Shown here one piece after another: positions 1 through 10,900 of a stretch of DNA of 64,000 nucleotides. The stretch is from Gordonia bronchialis DSM 43247 (GTDB lineage: Bacteria > Actinomycetota > Actinomycetes > Mycobacteriales > Mycobacteriaceae): positions 124,001-188,000 of the forward strand of contig NC_013441.1 of assembly GCF_000024785.1 (NCBI RefSeq), in the 5' to 3' direction. The notes below the pieces were generated by a model. The model had not been told where the DNA came from. It saw nothing but the letters and a program-made list of their open reading frames with translations, and searched no databases. A program made the translations under genes and the position numbers. The first letter of the stretch is position 1; each line of letters opens with the position of its first letter.

Positions 1-1392
<1,392 letters not shown>

Positions 1393-1410
1393 AGAAGAAG
1401 AGGTGCAACG

Positions 1411-1836
1411 ATGACCACCGAACAGAATGTTCCTGATCGGGTGGTCGCCACAGACGCCGCCGTGCAGCTCCTGACGAAATTATCGGAGCTGCACGGCGGA
1501 CTCATGATCCACCAATCCGGTGGATGCTGTGACGGCTCGGCCCCCATGTGCTACCCGGTGGGCGAATACCGTGTGGGACAACGTGATGTCCTCGTCGGCG
1601 AGATCGACCTCCCGGAACCGATTCCAGCCGTGCGGGTTTGGATCAACGGAGACCAGTTCGAGCTGTGGAAGCACACCCAGCTGATCCTCGACGTCGTGCA
1701 GGGCCGGGGTGCCGGCTTCAGCCTCGAGGCGCCTGAAGGTGTCCGCTTCCTTTCGCGGGCAAGGGCTTTCAGCGACACCGAGAATGCTGTGCTGGCGGCC
1801 TATCCACCGCTGACCGGAGCCGCTGTCGGGGTGTGA
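1411..1836 (+). CDS. DUF779 family protein
   Basis: 141 residues, preceded by a purine-rich ribosome-binding stretch (AAGAAGAAGAGG) 7 bp before the ATG. It contains the Cys-rich family signature HQSGGCCDGSAPMC near residue 35, which could bind a metal or act in redox chemistry. DUF779 genes are habitually encoded directly after this class of aldehyde dehydrogenase, and here the spacing of 18 bp implies one transcript. Its biochemical role is not established; an accessory or maturation function for the dehydrogenase is inference from context. Confidence 0.88.
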   Translation: MTTEQNVPDRVVATDAAVQLLTKLSELHGGLMIHQSGGCCDGSAPMCYPVGEYRVGQRDVLVGEIDLPEPIPAVRVWINGDQFELWKHTQLILDVVQGRGAGFSLEAPEGVRFLSRARAFSDTENAVLAAYPPLTGAAVGV

Positions 1837-1844
1837 AGCGAGAG

Positions 1845-2663
1845 TCAACCCTCGTCGAGCCACCACCCGCGCACCATGCCGGGTGGCCGGCCCGGTTCGA
1901 GGTAGTGCTCGGTGCCGAAGGCGATCGGGAACACCTCGACCGGTAGGGCCAGCAGCTGACGGACGTCGCTCTGACTGGCGTGGCAGGCCAGCGCTTCGCG
2001 TTTGGCCGCCACGTCGTCACCGAGTTCGACGGCCCAATGCAATTCGGCTTCGGGGGTGCCGATGGGATTGCCGTCGTCGCCCGCAGTGTCCGGATCGAAT
2101 CCGTCCATCCCCATCTCGGTCGCCAGCACGAAGAGGTTGCGCATGAGGTCGCGGTTCATCGTGACCTCCAGATAGCGCGGGCGTTTCGTGGCGAGATCCG
2201 TTGCGGCGCGGGCGGTGTGGTGCAGCATAATGTGGTCGGGATGCCCGTAACCGCCGTGCCAGTCGTAGCCCACCACGACATCGGCAGATTCCTCGTCGAG
2301 GATGTCGGCCAGGCGTCGGGCCGCCTCATCGACGGGGACGCGCGAGAAAACGCCGTCGGTGTGGTTCTGCGCCCAGCCGGTCATCCCGGAATCGGCGTAA
2401 CCGAGCCACGCCAGGCGCGCGGTGCCGGTGATGGCCGCCGACGCCTCCGCCTCGCCGCGCCGCCGGGTCGCGATCGTCTCACCTGGTGCCAAGTCGAGTG
2501 GTGCGCCATTCTCGCCACCGGAACCAGGGTCCCCGTCGGTGCAGTAGACGACCACCACCCGGTGACCCTCGCGGGATGCGCGGATCATGCTGCCGGCGGT
2601 GGCGGTGCCCTCATCGTCGGGGTGGGCGTGGACAAACACGATGGTGCTCACCGCCTCGATCAT
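1845..2663 (-). CDS. PIG-L family (GlcNAc-PI de-N-acetylase-like) deacetylase
   Basis: Zn-dependent LmbE/PIG-L hydrolase, the fold of MshB and Mca in mycothiol metabolism. Zn ligand motif AHPDDE sits at residues 13-18 from the chosen start, and the second His cluster GYGHPDH follows mid-protein. The open frame extends upstream to 2690, but the first nine codons (MLRCNARAG) do not look coding; ATG at 2663 or GTG at 2651 both place the first beta strand STIVFVHAHPDDE correctly. It ends 8 bp from the convergent DUF779 stop. It could be a mycothiol-S-conjugate amidase-like enzyme, but I cannot distinguish it from other PIG-L deacetylases. Confidence 0.85.
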   Translation of the reverse strand: MIEAVSTIVFVHAHPDDEGTATAGSMIRASREGHRVVVVYCTDGDPGSGGENGAPLDLAPGETIATRRRGEAEASAAITGTARLAWLGYADSGMTGWAQNHTDGVFSRVPVDEAARRLADILDEESADVVVGYDWHGGYGHPDHIMLHHTARAATDLATKRPRYLEVTMNRDLMRNLFVLATEMGMDGFDPDTAGDDGNPIGTPEAELHWAVELGDDVAAKREALACHASQSDVRQLLALPVEVFPIAFGTEHYLEPGRPPGMVRGWWLDEG

Positions 2664-2840
2664 GCCTGCCCGAGCATTGCACCGCAGCATCGGGATGCCC
2701 AGCGCAGCGGGGGTATTTGCTTTTCCGATCGCGACATTTCGGTAAGTGAATCAATCATGGGGTGGAATTTCGCCGGTCGCCTTTGTTACGTTCGCCAAAA
2801 GTGATCCATTGTCACGAATCTCGGGAAAGGTGAATGCGCA

Positions 2841-3554
2841 GTGAACAAAAAACTCAGCCGCACAATGATTGTCGGTGCCATGATCGGCGCCACGTCGATG
2901 GCGGGAATGGTGACGTCGGGAGTGGCAACGGCCGCTCCGTTATCGCCGACGAACTGTGCAAAGACCGCAACACCGTCGGCCCCCAACGGGTGGGGGAACA
3001 GCTTTTCGGATGAGCGCGGGCAGGCGGGCAAGATCGTCGCCACCAACGTCGTCGATCAGGACGGTTCGCTGCAGTTCACGACGACTCCGGAAGTACCGCG
3101 TCAGGCGTCGTACCATTCGGCCGGCAAGCTGCCGCTGACGACCTTGGCCGGCAAGCCGCTGGCCTTCGAGAAGTCCGCCGGCAATGCGAACTGGCAGCTC
3201 CGGGTGACCGGCGCAAATACCGGGCAGGGTGACGGTTTCGCGACACTCGTCTGGTCGGCTCCTGATGCTGCGGGCAAGTACGACGCAGCGTCGTCCGACA
3301 AGTGGTGGGCGACCCGTGATCTCGGTTCGCTGAAGCGGGGTCAGACCGGCACTCTTGCGCAACTGACCGCGGCGGCCAACTCGGGTGGAAAGAACACGGT
3401 CGTCGAGCACTACGGCGTTTCGAGTCAGCCGAACAGCGGCACCGGAAAGGTGAATGTCGACAATGTGAGCCTCAACGGCTGCACGACCAACTTCGCAGTC
3501 AAGGGCGGAAACGGATCGCTGGGTATCGAACTGCCCGGTATCGGCACCCTGTAG
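2841..3554 (+). CDS. Secreted protein of unknown function
   Basis: 237 residues starting at GTG with GGGAAAGG about 10 bp upstream. A clear Sec signal peptide (KKLSR, then a hydrophobic core and cleavage near ATAA|PLS, residues ~32) leads to a mature region with two cysteines, one near each end (TNCAKT and NGCTTN), probably a disulfide. The mature part is Gly/Ser/Thr/Asn-rich and predicted beta-rich, with a carbohydrate-binding-like flavour (DGSLQFTTTPE, NWQLRVTGANTGQ, NVDNVSLNGC). I do not recognise a family. It is divergent from the PIG-L gene across about 150 bp that must hold both promoters. Confidence 0.8.
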   Translation: MNKKLSRTMIVGAMIGATSMAGMVTSGVATAAPLSPTNCAKTATPSAPNGWGNSFSDERGQAGKIVATNVVDQDGSLQFTTTPEVPRQASYHSAGKLPLTTLAGKPLAFEKSAGNANWQLRVTGANTGQGDGFATLVWSAPDAAGKYDAASSDKWWATRDLGSLKRGQTGTLAQLTAAANSGGKNTVVEHYGVSSQPNSGTGKVNVDNVSLNGCTTNFAVKGGNGSLGIELPGIGTL

Positions 3555-3569
3555 TCGCGAGCGCGATGG

Positions 3570-4832
3570 TCAGTTGCCGGTGACCGTGCCGGGCCGCGCG
3601 AGTAGATGGTCGACGGTGGCGACCACATGGTCTGCGCCGTCCTCGGCCAGGATTGCGTCGCGCAATTGGGCTGCGGCGACTCGGTATCGGTCATCGGCTG
3701 TGGCGGCCGTCAGCGCCTCGGCCAGTTGCGTCGCCCGCAGCTTCGGCCGAGGAAGGGTGGCGGCACTCACGCCGAGCCGCCCGAGGCGTCGCGCCCAGAA
3801 CGGCTGATCTCCTCCGGGAGAAGGGATTCCGACGACAGGCAGTCCCGCCCGCAGAGATGCCGCGGTGGTCCCGGCGCCGCAGGAATGGACAGCTGCGCGC
3901 ATCCTCGGGAACAGCCAGGAATGGGGTACCGTCCCGACGGTGAGGACGTCGTCGCCCTCGACATGCAGGCCGGCGCCGCCGCCGGAGACGATGCCGCGCA
4001 GACCGGCGGACCGCAGCGCCGTGCCGATCACCTCGGAGAGGCGAGCCGACTCCTTCTCCGGCACCATCAGGCTGCCGAGTCCCACGTACACGGGCGCTTC
4101 ACCCGCGTCGAGGAAGTCGACGAGTTCCGACGGTGGGGTCCAGTCCGGTAGGTCCTGCGGCCACCAGTAGCCGGTGACCTCCAGGCCGTGCCGCCAGTCG
4201 CCCGGTGTGCGAATCACCGAACGGGAAAACCCGTGCGGGATAGGCCATTTCACTGCAGTGCGGGCATTGCGTAGACTCCGCGCGGATCGTCGCGGTAGGC
4301 CGAGCTCGGCGCGGAACCCGGCCAGCGGTGTCCGATAGATCCGATCGAACCACCGTGCCGCCGACCGGCCGGCGGCACGGTTGACGACCCGACCGGCCGA
4401 CCAGGCGCCGAGTAGTGACGGCGGGAAGTCTCCGGTCGCCGACATCGGCTGCAGTCGGAGACCCAGGCTCGGGATGCCCCGGGCCTCCGCGAAGAGGTGA
4501 CCGGCCAGCTCGGCGAACGGGGTCAGCAACACGATGTCGGCAGGGGTATCCGACATGGCGGCAAGCAGATTCGCCCCGAGTTGTCGCATGCCTCGCGGCT
4601 TCACCATCTCGGCGGCCAGCTTCAGCGGATCGGCGGCTGACGTATCGACGTCGGCGTTGAGCCGGAAGTCGGCCGGCCGGGCGTCGATGCCGAGCGGGGT
4701 GATCTCGTCGACGAGGTCGGGTGTGCAGGTCATGCTCACCCGATGGCCCACTCGCTGCAGCGCTCCGGCTATGCCGGTCAGCGGCATGATGTCGCCGCGC
4801 GATCCGTAGGCGGCAATGAGTATGTCTGCCAA
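3570..4832 (-). CDS. UGT-type glycosyltransferase (GT1/GT28 fold)
   Basis: 420 residues. Predicted to transfer a sugar from a nucleotide donor onto a lipid or other hydrophobic acceptor. The N-terminus ILIAAYGSRGDIMPL is the acceptor-domain signature of the sterol/MGT glycosyltransferases, and the donor-binding half has the HSCGAGTT loop followed by AGLPVVGIPSPGGDQPFWA. GLGSLMVPE marks the start of the second Rossmann domain. It is close to the mycobacterial glycopeptidolipid and rhamnosyl transferases in layout, but the acceptor cannot be read. The upstream TetR-like fragment ends 4 bp before it, so they were probably one operon. Confidence 0.88.
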   Translation of the reverse strand: MADILIAAYGSRGDIMPLTGIAGALQRVGHRVSMTCTPDLVDEITPLGIDARPADFRLNADVDTSAADPLKLAAEMVKPRGMRQLGANLLAAMSDTPADIVLLTPFAELAGHLFAEARGIPSLGLRLQPMSATGDFPPSLLGAWSAGRVVNRAAGRSAARWFDRIYRTPLAGFRAELGLPRRSARSLRNARTAVKWPIPHGFSRSVIRTPGDWRHGLEVTGYWWPQDLPDWTPPSELVDFLDAGEAPVYVGLGSLMVPEKESARLSEVIGTALRSAGLRGIVSGGGAGLHVEGDDVLTVGTVPHSWLFPRMRAAVHSCGAGTTAASLRAGLPVVGIPSPGGDQPFWARRLGRLGVSAATLPRPKLRATQLAEALTAATADDRYRVAAAQLRDAILAEDGADHVVATVDHLLARPGTVTGN

Positions 4833-4836
4833 GTGC

Positions 4837-5172
4837 CTATCCGTTCTGTGATCCGGGTTCGGTAGCGCGCGCGAATGCGGTGACCAGGTCTTCCCCGTAG
4901 GCGACGACGTCGAAGTCGGGATCGGCGGTCGCGCGCATCACCGCACCACCGATCGCGCTGCGTACCGCGAGCGCCATGGAATCGGCTGAGATGCCGACGA
5001 ATTCACCGGTGGCCAGTCCGTCGCGGAGGATCACCTCGAGGTCGATGCGGCGCAGCGCCTCGAGGTGGTCCGGGTCGACCTGCAGATCGGCGAGCCGCCG
5101 GCCACCCCGGCCACGAAAGTTGTTGGCGATCTCCATGATCGGGACCTGATGGGCCCGCGCCGGCCCGAACAC
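4837..5172 (-). CDS. TetR-like C-terminal fragment lacking the DNA-binding domain
   Basis: 111 residues resembling only the ligand-binding half of a TetR regulator: helices around ALRRIDLEVILRDGLATGEF and MALAVRSAIGGAVMRATADP. No helix-turn-helix is encoded. The GTG at 5172 sits in the T-tract of a strong terminator that belongs to the gene behind it, and the sequence upstream is that neighbour, so the N-terminal domain is missing rather than mis-started. It is 4 bp from the glycosyltransferase start. Best read as a decayed local repressor; a short functional partner protein is less likely. Confidence 0.55.
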   Translation of the reverse strand: MFGPARAHQVPIMEIANNFRGRGGRRLADLQVDPDHLEALRRIDLEVILRDGLATGEFVGISADSMALAVRSAIGGAVMRATADPDFDVVAYGEDLVTAFARATEPGSQNG

Positions 5173-5212
5173 ACAAAAGACTCCGCTCCCGTCCGGGTGG
5201 ACGGGAGCGGAG
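5171..5212 (-). terminator. Rho-independent terminator of the secreted-protein gene
   Basis: A perfect 14-bp inverted repeat (CTCCGCTCCCGTCC, loop GGGT, GGACGGGAGCGGAG; 5181-5212) is followed on the minus strand by TCTTTTGTGT (5180-5171). It lies 19 bp after the stop of the minus-strand gene at 5231. Confidence 0.88.
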
Positions 5213-5230
5213 TTGGATTGTGTCAGCGGA

Positions 5231-5698
5231 TCACCACTGGTCGAAGCCGACGTTGACGTTCGGGTAGCGGCTGGAGATGGAGTGGCTCATCCAGTATTGC
5301 TGGGCATGCGGACCCCAGATCCCGCTCATCGCGGTGTTGACGTTGCCCTTCATGTCCTCGATCTCGTAGTTGGCGGTGGGCCCGAAGTGCCCGATCCGGT
5401 ACTGCGCGTTGGCCGTGAGATAGTTGCTGAACGGTGCGACCGCGGTGACGGTCTCGCTGGCACCGGGGTAGAGCACCCGCTGCGGCGCGTTGACCCACTG
5501 CCCGGACTGTCCGGCGGTGGAGCCGATCAGGTACTCGGGCTTGTCGGTGTGGTTGGTGATCGTCATGGCGACGGTCGGCTCGCCCGGGCGGGTGATCGGC
5601 ATCGTGCCGGCGTGGGCGGCGCCGGCAGCACCGAGGCCGATGCCTGCGGCGGCGGCGATTCCGACGACTCCGGCGGCGATACGAGTTTGCAGCTTCAT
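5231..5698 (-). CDS. Small secreted protein, unknown function
   Basis: 155 residues from the ATG at 5698, chosen because GAGGAG lies 6 bp upstream and because the protein then begins with a textbook signal peptide (KLQTR, Ala/Gly-rich core, AHA|GTMP near residue 30). The longer open frame upstream is rejected. The mature part has no cysteine, many Asn/Tyr/Trp residues and a likely beta-sandwich pattern (AMTITNHTDKPEYL, SETVTAVAPF, GFDQW at the end). It is loosely reminiscent of aegerolysin-like or other small secreted beta proteins, but I do not assign it to a family. It is monocistronic with its own terminator. Confidence 0.75.
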   Translation of the reverse strand: MKLQTRIAAGVVGIAAAAGIGLGAAGAAHAGTMPITRPGEPTVAMTITNHTDKPEYLIGSTAGQSGQWVNAPQRVLYPGASETVTAVAPFSNYLTANAQYRIGHFGPTANYEIEDMKGNVNTAMSGIWGPHAQQYWMSHSISSRYPNVNVGFDQW

Positions 5699-5875
5699 GG
5701 TGGTCTCCTCGGTGGTGGGCCGGTGGTCTGTCCGTTCCGGCGACACCACTGAGATTGCCTGGTCGGGAGCATTCCGGGTGGCCCCCGACCGGTGGATCGA
5801 GGGGATGAAACCCATGTCCACCGATCGGTGGACCCCGGCCATCACCTGTCCCCGAGCTCAGTGGGCTGGCCCGAG

Positions 5876-6475
5876 TTACTTGCGGCCACCCAGGATCGAC
5901 CCCAGAAGATCACCCAGGCCGCCACCGCCCGGCGTCGCACCGGCCCCACCGAGGACGCTACCCAGCACGCTGCCCAGACCGCCGGCCGCGCCACCACCTC
6001 CGCCGAGCATTCCGCCCAGAATCGATCCCAGATCTCCGCCGCCGGGCGTCGTGCCGGAATTGGTTGCGCCACCGGTGATCTTGCGGGTCAGGTAGCTCAG
6101 CACGATCGGCGCGAGGATGGGCAGCATCCTGGCGATCAGTCCCTGGTCCACCGCGGCCGCAGGCACCTGATCGGACAGCGCGCCGGCGACCTGATCGGTC
6201 TTGTCACCGAAGATCTTCGACACGATCTTGGTGCCGTCGGCGGTGTCCACCTGGCCGAGATCGATCTCACCGTCGGCGAGGTCGTTGTCGTGCTGTTGCA
6301 GTGCGTGCGCGAGTTGTTGCGCTGAGTTCTCGTCTCGCGTCTGAGTCTGCAGACCGGTCAGCAGCGCCGGAACCGCTTGTGCGGCAGCCGCTTGCGCGGA
6401 CGCTTCGTCGACGCCGAGCTGCGCGGCGATATCACCGATGGGCAGCCGGGACAACAGGTCGTCGACGTCGGACAT
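5876..6475 (-). CDS. DUF937 domain protein with glycine-rich C-terminus
   Basis: 199 residues from ATG 6475 (AAAGGG 9 bp upstream). The N-terminal ~125 residues match DUF937: helical, with LGVDEASAQAAAAQAVPALL and a conserved KIFGDKTDQVAGAL segment. The last ~70 residues are a low-complexity repeat of LGSILGG/LGGGGG units, which are flexible or aggregation-prone. DUF937 proteins are widespread in bacteria and their function is unknown. It lies head-to-tail with the esterase gene (26 bp), suggesting shared transcription. Confidence 0.85.
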   Translation of the reverse strand: MSDVDDLLSRLPIGDIAAQLGVDEASAQAAAAQAVPALLTGLQTQTRDENSAQQLAHALQQHDNDLADGEIDLGQVDTADGTKIVSKIFGDKTDQVAGALSDQVPAAAVDQGLIARMLPILAPIVLSYLTRKITGGATNSGTTPGGGDLGSILGGMLGGGGGAAGGLGSVLGSVLGGAGATPGGGGLGDLLGSILGGRK

Positions 6476-6501
6476 GGCGATACACCCTTTCGTGGAACGG
6501 A

Positions 6502-7587
6502 TCAGTCGGAGGCGGTCATGAACTCCGCGGCTACCGCCAGCGCGCGTCGCGATTCCGGGGTGAACCGCGGGAACATCTGGAAGACATGTCCCTGGTCTGG
6601 CCATTCCTGCAGCTCGACTCGTGCACCGGAGTTCGACAATTCACGGTGGATGGCTCGCGCGTCGGCACCCATCACCTCCAGCCCACCGAACTGGATCAGC
6701 GTGTCCGGCAGATCCATGTCGGCGGTGAGCCGTATGCGCATCCGCGGATCGTCCGGGTCGGCCGAGCGGGTATAGAGACGCAGAATGCGTTGCGCGGCAA
6801 TTGCTTCGATGATCGGGTCGCGTCGCCCGGAGCGCTGGTGCTCGATGGCCAGGGAGAACGTCGGGTCATACAGCGGGGAGAACAGCACCATCGCGCCCGG
6901 CTGCGGGGTGCCCGCCGCGTGGTTGGCGGACAGCAGATCGAGGGCCAGGTGTCCGCCCGCGGAGTCGCCGGCCACCACGATCTGTTCGGCGCGGAACCCC
7001 TGCGACAGCAGCCAGCGGTAGCCGCGGATGGCGTCGTCGCCGGCGGCGGGAAAGCGGTACTCGGGGCCCATCCGGTAGTCGAGAGAGAACGCCGACATGC
7101 CCGTCCGGTTGCTCAGCCGGGCAACGAGTCCGCGGTGCGTCCGCGTCGAGCAGATGACGTACCCGCTGCCGTGCAGGTAGTAGATTATCGGCTGATCGGG
7201 ATGGATCGGGCCGGCGGCGACGCGCGCCCCGGTCACCCACTCGCCGCGGACCTCACCGCCGTCGAAGCGTTCGCGGATGCCGGTGGCGCGCGTGCCGGCC
7301 GGTACCGGGCTCATCGCGACCAGCGTCTGATTCACACTCGGACGTAGCGCCCGGATCATCTGGGCGCGCACCGCGGGGTGGCCGGCGCGCGCCGTGGTCA
7401 TCAGCGGGCGGGCTACGCGTCCGAAATAGCTGTTGATGGCCCGCGCGCGGGCCGAGCCCCGGTCGCCGGGTGTACGCAACCTCTCGGCCCGGGGAAAACC
7501 GGGCATTTCGGGCGCCACGAGGTCGGCGACGGCAGGTGGGGGCAGCGGTGCGCTCACCCGTGTGACGGTAGTCGCCTGCTGTGGCAT
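6502..7587 (-). CDS. Alpha/beta hydrolase, hormone-sensitive-lipase (Lip) family
   Basis: Esterase or lipase of the LipH/LipN type. From the preferred ATG at 7587 it has 361 residues (the frame continues to 7719, but those extra residues are Arg/Pro-rich and unconserved). Oxyanion-hole motif YYLHGSGY (HGGG variant with Ser in the third position), then DYRMGPEYRFPAA, nucleophile elbow GDSAGGH, and the catalytic His in DQGHVFQMFP. A PRAERLRTPG-type N-terminal cap helix is present. The substrate is unknown; mycobacterial relatives hydrolyse short-chain esters. Confidence 0.86.
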   Translation of the reverse strand: MPQQATTVTRVSAPLPPPAVADLVAPEMPGFPRAERLRTPGDRGSARARAINSYFGRVARPLMTTARAGHPAVRAQMIRALRPSVNQTLVAMSPVPAGTRATGIRERFDGGEVRGEWVTGARVAAGPIHPDQPIIYYLHGSGYVICSTRTHRGLVARLSNRTGMSAFSLDYRMGPEYRFPAAGDDAIRGYRWLLSQGFRAEQIVVAGDSAGGHLALDLLSANHAAGTPQPGAMVLFSPLYDPTFSLAIEHQRSGRRDPIIEAIAAQRILRLYTRSADPDDPRMRIRLTADMDLPDTLIQFGGLEVMGADARAIHRELSNSGARVELQEWPDQGHVFQMFPRFTPESRRALAVAAEFMTASD

Positions 7588-7985
7588 CCGGAGCCGAAAT
7601 GGGCGGATCGTCTCACTGTCTCTCGTCGGTGGCGCCGGGTCCTCCGACCTGCGGAATCGGTCTCGATGTGGTAGCCGGATTTCGATAGTTGGCCATCGGC
7701 GTGAGAAAATAACCGACAATGCTCATGCGACTGCGAGCGGGCCGGTACGGCTGCACGTGAGCGCGGATGAAGCAGGGGTGGTGCCGAACCGCGTGATCGG
7801 GGGTCGGCAGCGGCGATCAGCAACGGCGCTGATGCGGACGCCCACCAAGTGACCGTCGGATCTGCCCAGGTCAGCCCCCGATTTCGGGCGGATTTCGACA
7901 TTGCGGCCAGTGGGACATCGGCGTCCCCAGACATTGACGACGTGGATGTGTGTGCCCGTCTGGCGCACAGAGTTGAGGCGAAGTT
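7588..7985. promoter_or_regulatory. Divergent intergenic region upstream of gltB and the esterase
   Basis: About 400 bp with no convincing gene. The only A/T-rich patch, GAGAAAATAACCGACAAT around 7702-7720, is the best candidate for promoter activity. GAGGCGAAGTT directly before 7986 is the gltB ribosome-binding site. The remaining ~250 bp would be an unusually long gltB leader; I could not fold it into a known riboswitch. Confidence 0.4.
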
Positions 7986-10900
7986 ATGAAGCATGCTCCG
8001 GGACGAGTGGGTCTCTACGACCCGCGCTTCGAGCACGATTCGTGCGGTGTTGCGTTTGTCGTCGACATGTATGGGCGGCGCAGCCGCGACATCGTCGACA
8101 AGGCGATCATGGCGCTGATCAACCTGGAACATCGCGGTGCCGCCGGCGCCGAGCCCAACACCGGTGACGGCGCGGGCATCATGATCCAGGTCCCCGACCG
8201 CTTCCTGCGTGAGTCGGTGGACTTCGAACTGCCTGCCGCCGGCCGCTACGCCACCGGCATCGCCTTCCTTCCCCAGGGGTCCGAGGACGCTCGCCAGGCG
8301 TGCGCCGGAGTGGAGAAGATCGTCGAGGCCGAGGGTCTGAGCCTGCTCGGCTGGCGTGAGGTGCCCACCGACGACTCGTCGCTGGGCGCGCTCGCCCGCG
8401 ACGCCATGCCGACGTTCCGGCAGATCTTCATCGCCCAGCCCGACGCGGGTGCCGGTGAGCCGTCGGCCAACGAGATCGCCGAACTCGAGCGGCGCGCCTA
8501 CGTGGTGCGCAAGCGGGTCACCTACGAACTGGGCAACAAGGGAGCCGGCGCCGACGGCCCGGGCCGCGAGACCGTGTACTTCCCGAGCCTGTCCGGGCAG
8601 ACCTTTGTCTACAAGGGCATGCTGACCACCCCGCAGCTGCGCGAGTTCTACGTCGACCTGCAGGATTCGCGGGTCGAGAGCGCGCTGGGCCTGGTGCACT
8701 CGCGCTTCTCCACCAACACCTTCCCGTCGTGGCCGCTGGCGCACCCGTTCCGGCGGGTCGCGCACAACGGTGAGATCAACACCGTCACCGGCAACGAGAA
8801 CTGGATGCGGGCACGTGAGGCCCTCATCAACACCGACGTCTTCGGGCCCGACGCCGCGGAGAAGATCTTCCCGGCGTGCACGCCCGGCGCATCGGACACC
8901 GCGCGGTTCGACGAGGTGCTCGAACTGCTGCACCTCGGTGGGCGCAGCCTGCCGCACGCCGTGCTGATGATGATCCCGGAGGCGTGGGAACGCCACGAGA
9001 CGATGAAGCCGGAGCACAAGGCGTTCTACCGGTATCACTCCTCGCTGATGGAGCCGTGGGACGGCCCGGCGTCGGTGTGCTTCACCGATGGCACCATGGT
9101 GGGCGCCGTGCTCGACCGGAACGGACTGCGCCCCAGCCGCATCTGGGTCACCAAGGACGGTCTGGTGGTGATGGCCTCGGAGGTCGGCGTCCTCGACATC
9201 GACCATGCCGACGTCGTGCAGAAGATGCGCCTGCAGCCCGGCCGGATGTTCCTGGTGGACACCGCGGCCGGCCGCATCGTCGACGACGAGGAGATCAAGG
9301 ACGAACTCGCCGCCGAGCATCCCTACGCCGAATGGCTCGAGCAGGGTCTGGTGCAGATCGACGACATCGCGTCGCGACCGCACATCCACATGGCCCACGA
9401 GCGGGTTGCGTTGCGCCAGCAGGTCTTCGGCTACACCACCGAGGAACTCAATCTGCTGGTCGCGCCGATGGCCAAGACCGGGGCAGAGGCGATCGGCTCG
9501 ATGGGCACCGACACGCCCATCGCGGTGCTCTCGGCCCGCCCGCGGATGCTGTTCGACTACTTCCAGCAGATGTTCGCGCAGGTCACCAACCCGCCGCTGG
9601 ACGCGATCCGCGAGGAAGTGGTCACCAGCATCGGTGGCACCATCGGTTCGGAGGCCGACCTGCTCAACCCGAGCGCGGCGTCGTGCCGGCAGATCGTGTT
9701 GCCGGAACCGGTGCTGGACAACGACTCCCTGGCCAAGCTCGTCGACATCGGTGACAACGGCAGCCTGCCGGATTTCCGCAGTCTGCACGTGCACGGTCTG
9801 TACCCGGTGTCCGAGGGTGGCGCCGGATTGCGGCGCGCTCTCGACGAGATCCGCGCCAAGGTCAGCGCCGCCATCGACGACGGGGTGAACCTGATCGTGT
9901 TGAGCGACCGCGAATCCGACGAGAAGGCCGCGCCGATCCCGTCGCTACTGCTGACCGCCGCCGTGCACCATCATCTGGTGCGCGAACGCAAGCGCACCCG
10001 CGTCGGCCTGGTCATCGAGTCCGGTGACTGCCGCGAGGTCCATCATGTGGCCGCTCTCATCGGTTTCGGTGCGGCCGCGGTCAATCCGTACATGGCCTTC
10101 GAGTCCATCGAGGACATGGTGGAGCGCGGCGCCCTCGGCGACATCGACTTCCCCACGGCCCGTGCGAATTACATCAAGGCCGCCGGCAAGGGTGTGCTGA
10201 AGGTGATGAGCAAGATGGGCATCTCGACGCTCGCCTCCTACACCGGTGCCCAACTGTTCCAGGTCATCGGCATCGGCCAGGAGACCGTCGACGAGTTCTT
10301 CGCCGGGCTGCGCAGCCAGCTCGACGGCATCGGGCTCGACGAGATCGCCGCCGACGTCGCCAAGCGGCACGCGCTGGCCTTCTCCGAGCGGCCGACCGAG
10401 CGCGCGCACCGTGAGCTCGAGGTGGGCGGCGAATACCAGTGGCGCCGTGAGGGCGAGTACCACCTGTTCAACCCGGACACGGTCTTCAAGCTGCAGCACT
10501 CCACCCGCACCGGCCAGTACCAGGTGTTCAAGGAGTACACGCGCCTCGTCGACGACCAGTCGGCCAAGATGGCCTCGCTGCGCGGCCTTTTCGACTTCAA
10601 CTTCGGCGACCGGGACCCCATTCCGATCGACAAGGTGGAGCCGGCGCGCGAGATCGTCAAGCGGTTCTCCACCGGCGCGATGAGCTTCGGCTCCATCTCC
10701 GCCGAGGCCCACGAGACCCTGGCCATCGCGATGAACCGGCTCGGTGGTCGCTCCAATTCCGGTGAGGGCGGCGAGGATCCGCGTCGCTTCCACCACGACG
10801 AGAACGGCGACTGGCGACGTAGCGCGATCAAGCAGGTCGCGTCGGGACGCTTCGGCGTCACCTCGCACTACCTCTCGAACTGCACCGACATCCAGATCAA

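Noticed and set aside
7719..7760. 13-codon leader peptide frame (MLMRLRAGRYGCT) upstream of gltB
   Set aside because: No ribosome-binding site and no attenuator hairpin or run of glutamate or glutamine codons to suggest regulation.
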